From positions 6,753-18,605 of the forward strand of contig JAAAVE010000465.1 of assembly GCA_015679605.1 (NCBI GenBank): a stretch of DNA of 11,853 bases, given 5' to 3'. Positions 8,150 through 11,853 of the stretch are shown here, piece after piece (position 1 is the first letter of the stretch; each line of letters begins with the position of its first letter). The translations under genes and the position numbers were made by a program. The notes beneath the pieces are model-generated. The model saw only the letters and a list, made by a program, of their open reading frames with translations. It was not told the origin of the DNA and ran no database searches. This DNA comes from Podila epigama. Its lineage: Eukaryota > Mortierellomycota > Mortierellomycetes > Mortierellales > Mortierellaceae.

Positions 8150-8891
8150 TCAATTGCCACCGTTATCGTCGTCATCGTCATCGTCTGCTACTTCGTAATG
8201 AATCCTGACAATGAGAGAGCACGTAGAACATACGACTGTGTCGACGCCCAGCTCCAGTTCCTTCTCAGAGATCGCATACTCGCCACTGCAACGGCATGGT
8301 GAGGTATACACACTTGTTTCTGTGAGTGAATATCCATGATGCCAAAGAAAATTAGTCGCTAATTCATTTCGTCCGTCCGTTCATTCGACAGTGCGATTGT
8401 TGAATTGGTTTTTTTTACCGTCATCGTAATCCATGTCATCCAGGTCAATGTCATCGTTCACTTGTCCGTTTGTTCTCAGTTTCATGGCTATGTTAACGTC
8501 ATTAAAGGCCGAGTAAAAATTTGTGAGGATCAGATCAAAGAATATGTATTCCAAGCGTGAAGTGCTACACAACAAAGGCCTCACCTTTAAGAGACGAGTC
8601 ATAGAATTCTCGCTGTGAAGGAATACGAAGACACTCCCAAGCTTCCATGATATCCTGAAGTTGATCTGAATCCTGAGGGGCTGTTTGTCCCGCTTGCCTC
8701 TGTTTATCCGGATGATGCTGATCAAAAAAGAAAGAAGAGAAAAGAATGTGTTGGGTGCGATGAAGAAGAACAATAAAAAAAACACCATGTCTTGAACATA
8801 CGATGAGCAGCAGCTTCTGGTACTGCATTTTGATCTCTGAAGGTGAGGCATTCTCTGCGACGCCGAGAATGGCGTAGTAGTCCTTCAGCAT
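8150..8891 (-). CDS. DPH4: Dph4/Jjj3-type J-protein with CSL zinc finger (diphthamide biosynthesis)
   Basis: Four exons join in frame to 153 residues: 8802-8891, 8585-8717, 8419-8487, 8150-8319. Residues 1-74 are a J-domain beginning MLKDYYAILGVAENASPSEI, with the HPD motif at 32-34 just after the first intron. A short acidic linker follows (IDLDDMDYDD). The CSL zinc finger then has SPCRCSGEYAIS and VVCSTCSL: Cys106, Cys108, Cys128 and Cys131. Dph4 binds iron or zinc, passes electrons and stimulates Hsp70 in the first step of diphthamide synthesis on EF2. The CSL finger separates it from general J-proteins, and the length suits the family. The tail ends with seven Asp, encoded by a GAC/GAT run, then NGGN. 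The start was chosen by alignment to the J-domain; an upstream in-frame ATG at 8972 would add a Lys/Arg-rich stretch that is probably leader. Confidence 0.93.
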
Positions 8892-9196
8892 GATCTTGGA
8901 TGAAGTGAGTTGGGCGAAGAAGGTTTCTCCAATTTTTTTTCTCTCTCTCTTTCTCTTCTCAGTCTGTCCCACAAAGGCTGAGCCACCAACACTTGTTCTT
9001 TGAAGAACAGACTACAAAAGATGGAAGCATGAAGTAATGTGAGGGATGCTGATTGTCTCTTTTTTCTCTTTGTCGGGAAATCTGATCAACCCCTCACGCC
9101 TCCACCATCTTCATTTCTTTCACTCTGTACGTTATCTTTATCTAATCGTTCTTTAACCGACTTGAAACTTTTTTCATTGCTTGATTCTTTTTCCAA
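8892..9196. promoter_or_regulatory. Shared divergent promoter region of DPH4 and TFA1
   Basis: The two start codons face apart across 305 bp, so both promoters must lie here or overlap the genes. The region contains pyrimidine runs on the plus strand (8933-8960, 9058-9071, 9081-9121), which fit an untranslated leader of TFA1, and no canonical TATA box. The leader reads CCAAATGAC around the TFA1 ATG. Regulators cannot be named from the sequence. Confidence 0.5.
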
Positions 9197-11384
9197 ATGA
9201 CTTCACATTCGGCCGAGGACCAGCAGGTCCTTGATCAGCTGGTCTACAGAGTGTCTCGAGCCTTCTATGAGCCACGTTACATTGTCGTCATGGATGTAAT
9301 CAACAGAATGAAGCAGTAAGGCACAAATGTGTAGACAAGTGCAAAGTTTTTTCTGGTGTTAAAGAATCTGTTTTGACTTGTCCTACCCTTTCACTTTTGG
9401 TTGCTTTCTTGAACCTTTTACAATAATAATAATAATAATAATAATAAAAATAAAATCATCACCATTCATGCTCGTGTAATAACCCCCCCGTTCAAAACTA
9501 AATACCAGAATCAAGGATGAGGAACTGGCACTGATCTTGAAGTTGACCAAACGCGAGATCCACAAGATTTGCGGAAAGTTGAAGGAAGATCGTCTCATCA
9601 AAGAGTAAGAAGTAAAATAAGAAGTAAACCGCCTAGAGACTAAAGCGAAAAGAGAATGAAAAGCCCAATCTTTTTCTAATTTTGTTGTTGTTGCTGCTGC
9701 TCTTTTCACTCTCTTCACAGTATCACCAAACATGAGGCTAGAAAACCGGACCAGAGACCCATTCCGAACACGTATTACTATCTTGACTACAAAATCTTTG
9801 TAGACGTGGTCAAATACAAGATCCACAAGATGAGTAAGGAACTGGATTCGGTCATGTCCAAGGTAAGGAAAAAAGAAGAGACGTTTACCATTGGGGATTT
9901 TGCCTTATGACATGTATCTGAGCCGCAGCTTTTGTACCATGTGACATGTAGGCAGAGGTAGAGAGCGCTGGATACAAGTGTCCTGCCTGTGGCAAGTCCT
10001 ATGCCATGGTGGATATTGTAAGCGATTTTGACCCGGAGCTAGGCAAGTTTTTGTGTCCAAACGACAGGAACGAGCTTGAGGATGAGACGCCAGAGGACGA
10101 GGACCAAGGGCAGGAGATGAAAACCAAGTATGTCGCTTGCAGTTGAATGATCTGAGGCTTTAGAAAGAGACGTATTGTGTTCTAACCACAACCACAACCA
10201 CAACCACAATCATGACGTGAATGCGTATGGAAAACAGGCTTCGCGAGAATACAAAGCCAATTGTAGATTTGCTCAAGCTGACAGACAACATTATCATTGA
10301 GCAATACACCGAAAGCATGGTGCATAAGAATGCTCAGTCAAGAACACATGATGGTAAGCCCACCCAGTATAAGACAACCACGTCACTTTTTTGGATCGGG
10401 TGCACTATGGCGAGAGCAGAAATATCCAATGTTGCTCACCCATCTATTTTATAACATACATACACTAGATGATGACTTGGCGTTTGCAGAGGAAGGTGGT
10501 CAACAACAAGGCGAGATCCAGGTCGTGTTCCAGGATGACAATGACAAGGCAGCCAAAAAGGCAAGAGAGACCGAAGCTATGAAGAAGAGGCAGCAGAACG
10601 CGGTTCCTTCATGGCACGCTTGGAGTACTGTCTCTGGTGAGATGACTGCCCTTGGAGCAGAGGCAGCCAAGCGCCACGACCTCCCTATGGACGATAACAA
10701 AGCGGACGGCGAGGCAGAGGTTCTCGAGAACGACGATGGCGATGAATGTAAGGCGTTTCTTGTCTTTTTTTTTCTTTTCTTTAAATGAATATGCATTGAA
10801 TGAACACGTTGGTGGCGTGTTGATTTCTTGGGTACGATTAGTGTAACCCAAACGGAAGGCGATTTTTCTCGTCAAGACAAGAAATGTGGATACATTGACA
10901 CGTCTCCATTTGCTGGTTTTTTAGATTACAAGCAGTACTATGAGAATCTGGCGCAGGCGCAGGAGGAATCATTCGACACATCGGACGTCAATGGGAAGCG
11001 GTCTTTTGAAGAGCAAGATGAGTCTTCACGGTAAGCTCACACGACATGCTTGTTTTTTTTTCTATTTCTGCATTTTTTTTTTTTTTTTCGCCCCCTCTCT
11101 CAGTGTACGTGAATATCAATCTTATCGGACATGTTTTTTTTCTTTTCTTTTGTTGTGTTTGTAGGAAGCGTTTTCATGATGACGTGGAAGACTCTGTCAA
11201 TGAGGATACTCCTGCAGGTGAAGAGGAGGAAGATGAAGAGGAGGGTGCTTTCGAGTACCCTATGGTTTCTGTTGGTGGAGTGATGATTTCGCTTGCAGAT
11301 GTGACGGAGGAACATCATTCACAGATGACACCCGAGGAGTACCAAGCATACTACAACACGTGCGCAGAGTTGAATAATCAATAG
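9197..11384 (+). CDS. TFA1: Transcription initiation factor IIE, alpha subunit
   Basis: Eight exons join in frame to 417 residues: 9197-9315, 9509-9604, 9721-9862, 9952-10127, 10238-10353, 10469-10747, 10925-11030, 11165-11384. TFIIE alpha recruits and stimulates TFIIH and helps Pol II open promoters. The N-terminal winged helix (about 10-110) holds DEELALILKLTKREIHKI and TYYYLDYKIFVDVVKYKIHKM. The zinc ribbon follows at 127-160: CPACGKSYAMVD, then DFDPELGKFLC. Further on are NAVPSWHAWSTVSGEMTAL, a family motif, and an acidic C-terminal half with GEEEEDEEEGAF. The end, PMVSVGGVMISLADVTEEH and MTPEEYQAYY, is the conserved C-terminal block that contacts TFIIH. The usual fourth zinc Cys is Asp157 (CPND). 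The assignment is secure; the acceptor of exon 6 could instead be 21 nt further on in the same frame. Confidence 0.95.
9422..9445. repeat. (AAT)8 microsatellite in TFA1 intron 1
   Basis: Eight perfect AAT copies lie in the first TFA1 intron, about 60 bases before its acceptor, followed by an A-rich stretch. It is probably neutral and variable in length. Confidence 0.9.
10184..10207. repeat. (AACCAC)4 hexamer repeat in TFA1 intron 4
   Basis: Four perfect AACCAC units sit in the intron, preceded by TCT and followed by AATCATGACGTGAATG before the acceptor at 10236-10237. The first unit forms TCTAACC, similar to a branch-point sequence, though it is 50 bases from the acceptor. Confidence 0.85.
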
Positions 11385-11449
11385 TGCCTGGATGAAGGAA
11401 AACCCGAAGGAGAAGGACGCTTTTTTTTATTTGCAAGAGAGATAGAGGT

Positions 11450-11455
11450 AATAAA
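11450..11455 (+). terminator. Candidate poly(A) signal AATAAA for TFA1
   Basis: AATAAA lies 66 nt past the TFA1 stop on the coding strand, and a second copy follows at 11576-11581. Either could serve. Both fall opposite the possible antisense exon in this region. Confidence 0.45.
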
Positions 11456-11464
11456 AGATCTTAC

Positions 11465-11632
11465 CCTTGCGGGATGATAAGTGGTCTACTCTACCACCAG
11501 CGCAGTCCTTGTGATGGTCATGATGCCTGTCAATGAATAGTTGCTCCTGAGAATTGATATCTGAAGAATGAAAGTAATAAAACAAGGGTAAACAAAGGGC
11601 TACACCAACATACTAAACCTGATCGCGTGGGG
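11465..11632 (-). CDS. Possible exon(s) of an unidentified minus-strand gene
   Basis: The stretch 11465-11560 on the minus strand is open and bounded by a pyrimidine-rich CTTCAG acceptor and an AAGG/GTAAGA donor, phase 1 at both ends. It encodes DINSQEQLFIDRHH, then DHHKDCAGG and RVDHLSSRK. A preceding segment ends at 11619 with a CAG/GTTTAG donor. Joined to it, the frame reads PTRSDINSQ; that segment could be a 14-nt exon (11619-11632) or the end of a longer one. If the donor at 11464 is not used, the frame stops at 11427-11429, only 42 bp from the TFA1 stop in a tail-to-tail layout. I recognise no family. It may be a real convergent gene entering from the right edge, or chance. Confidence 0.3.
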
Positions 11633-11652
11633 CTGTGAACGTGAAGAGAAGG

Positions 11653-11677
11653 AAGAGAGAGAGAGAGAGGGGGGGGG
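11653..11677. repeat. Purine (GA)n/G9 tract
   Basis: A run of alternating G and A on the plus strand passes into nine Gs. Read on the minus strand it is a C/CT pyrimidine tract, which could be the polypyrimidine tract before the acceptor at 11633-11634 in the possible antisense gene. Confidence 0.8.
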
Positions 11678-11853
11678 AAAGAATGGACGATGTGTTGTTG
11701 ATGATGCTGGTGTAAGATGGTGGTGCTCAAAAGATCCACGGAGTGTAGGCTAGACTCTCTATTCTGGGCAAGGGGAACTTTCTCCACTTGAGCAAAGTAA
11801 GGTGGTTATGGTGCAAAAAATGACGGCGATACTGTTACCGACACAACGTGTGG
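11678..11853. other. Unassigned right edge
   Basis: The minus strand is open in one frame from about 11787, without an ATG at its start, and leads toward the possible exons at 11465-11632. Its composition (LSTTILHQHHQQHIVH) is low in complexity. Nothing else is recognised; any gene here continues outside the window. Confidence 0.35.

Noticed and set aside
8892-8972. Longer Dph4 start at 8972 with a Lys/Arg-rich leader
   Set aside because: The J-domain starts directly at the ATG at 8891, as is normal for Dph4, and the extra segment comes from a CT-rich tract typical of an untranslated leader.
1-11853. A multi-gene defence, biosynthetic or mobile system
   Set aside because: The recognised genes are unrelated housekeeping functions with separate promoters; no transposase, terminal repeats, integrase or clustered pathway genes were seen.

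Overview
This window looks like nuclear DNA from a fungus. It holds compact genes with many short GT-AG introns (23 I could place by reading frame, 80-221 nt), and AT-rich spacers and introns full of homopolymer A/T runs. The gene set is eukaryotic: a Ubp14/USP5 deubiquitinase, the diphthamide J-protein Dph4, the alpha subunit of TFIIE and glyoxalase I. The single-domain sensor-type globin together with this intron density suggests an early-diverging lineage such as Mucoromycota, but that placement is an inference. I see no mobile element, CRISPR array, rRNA or tRNA.

Layout, left to right. 305-1158 (-): glyoxalase I, four exons, with the exon for the central strand and one metal ligand apparently absent. 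1595-1765 (+): a doubtful small membrane ORF. 1841-2530 (-): an intronless protoglobin-like heme protein. 2891-3091 (-): an unrecognised small ORF. 3822-7117 (-): a complete ten-exon UBP14 gene whose 778-residue product carries both zinc-finger regions, the catalytic Cys and His boxes and two UBA domains. 7237-7842 (-): a two-exon YbeY-family endoribonuclease. 8150-8891 (-): a four-exon DPH4. 9197-11384 (+): an eight-exon TFA1 (TFIIE alpha), divergent from DPH4 across a 305-bp shared promoter region. 11465-11632 (-): possible exon(s) of an unidentified gene running against the end of TFA1.

The genes do not form an obvious pathway. They are ordinary housekeeping functions (detoxification of methylglyoxal, recycling of free ubiquitin chains, mitochondrial-type RNA maturation, diphthamide synthesis on EF2, Pol II initiation) packed closely, with UBP14 and YBEY only 119 bp apart. 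I did not find a convincing new multi-gene system. The points most worth a second look are the missing exon of glyoxalase I, the Cys-to-Asp change in the TFIIE alpha zinc ribbon, the intronless globin, a GC-AG intron in UBP14, and the unassigned small coding candidates.
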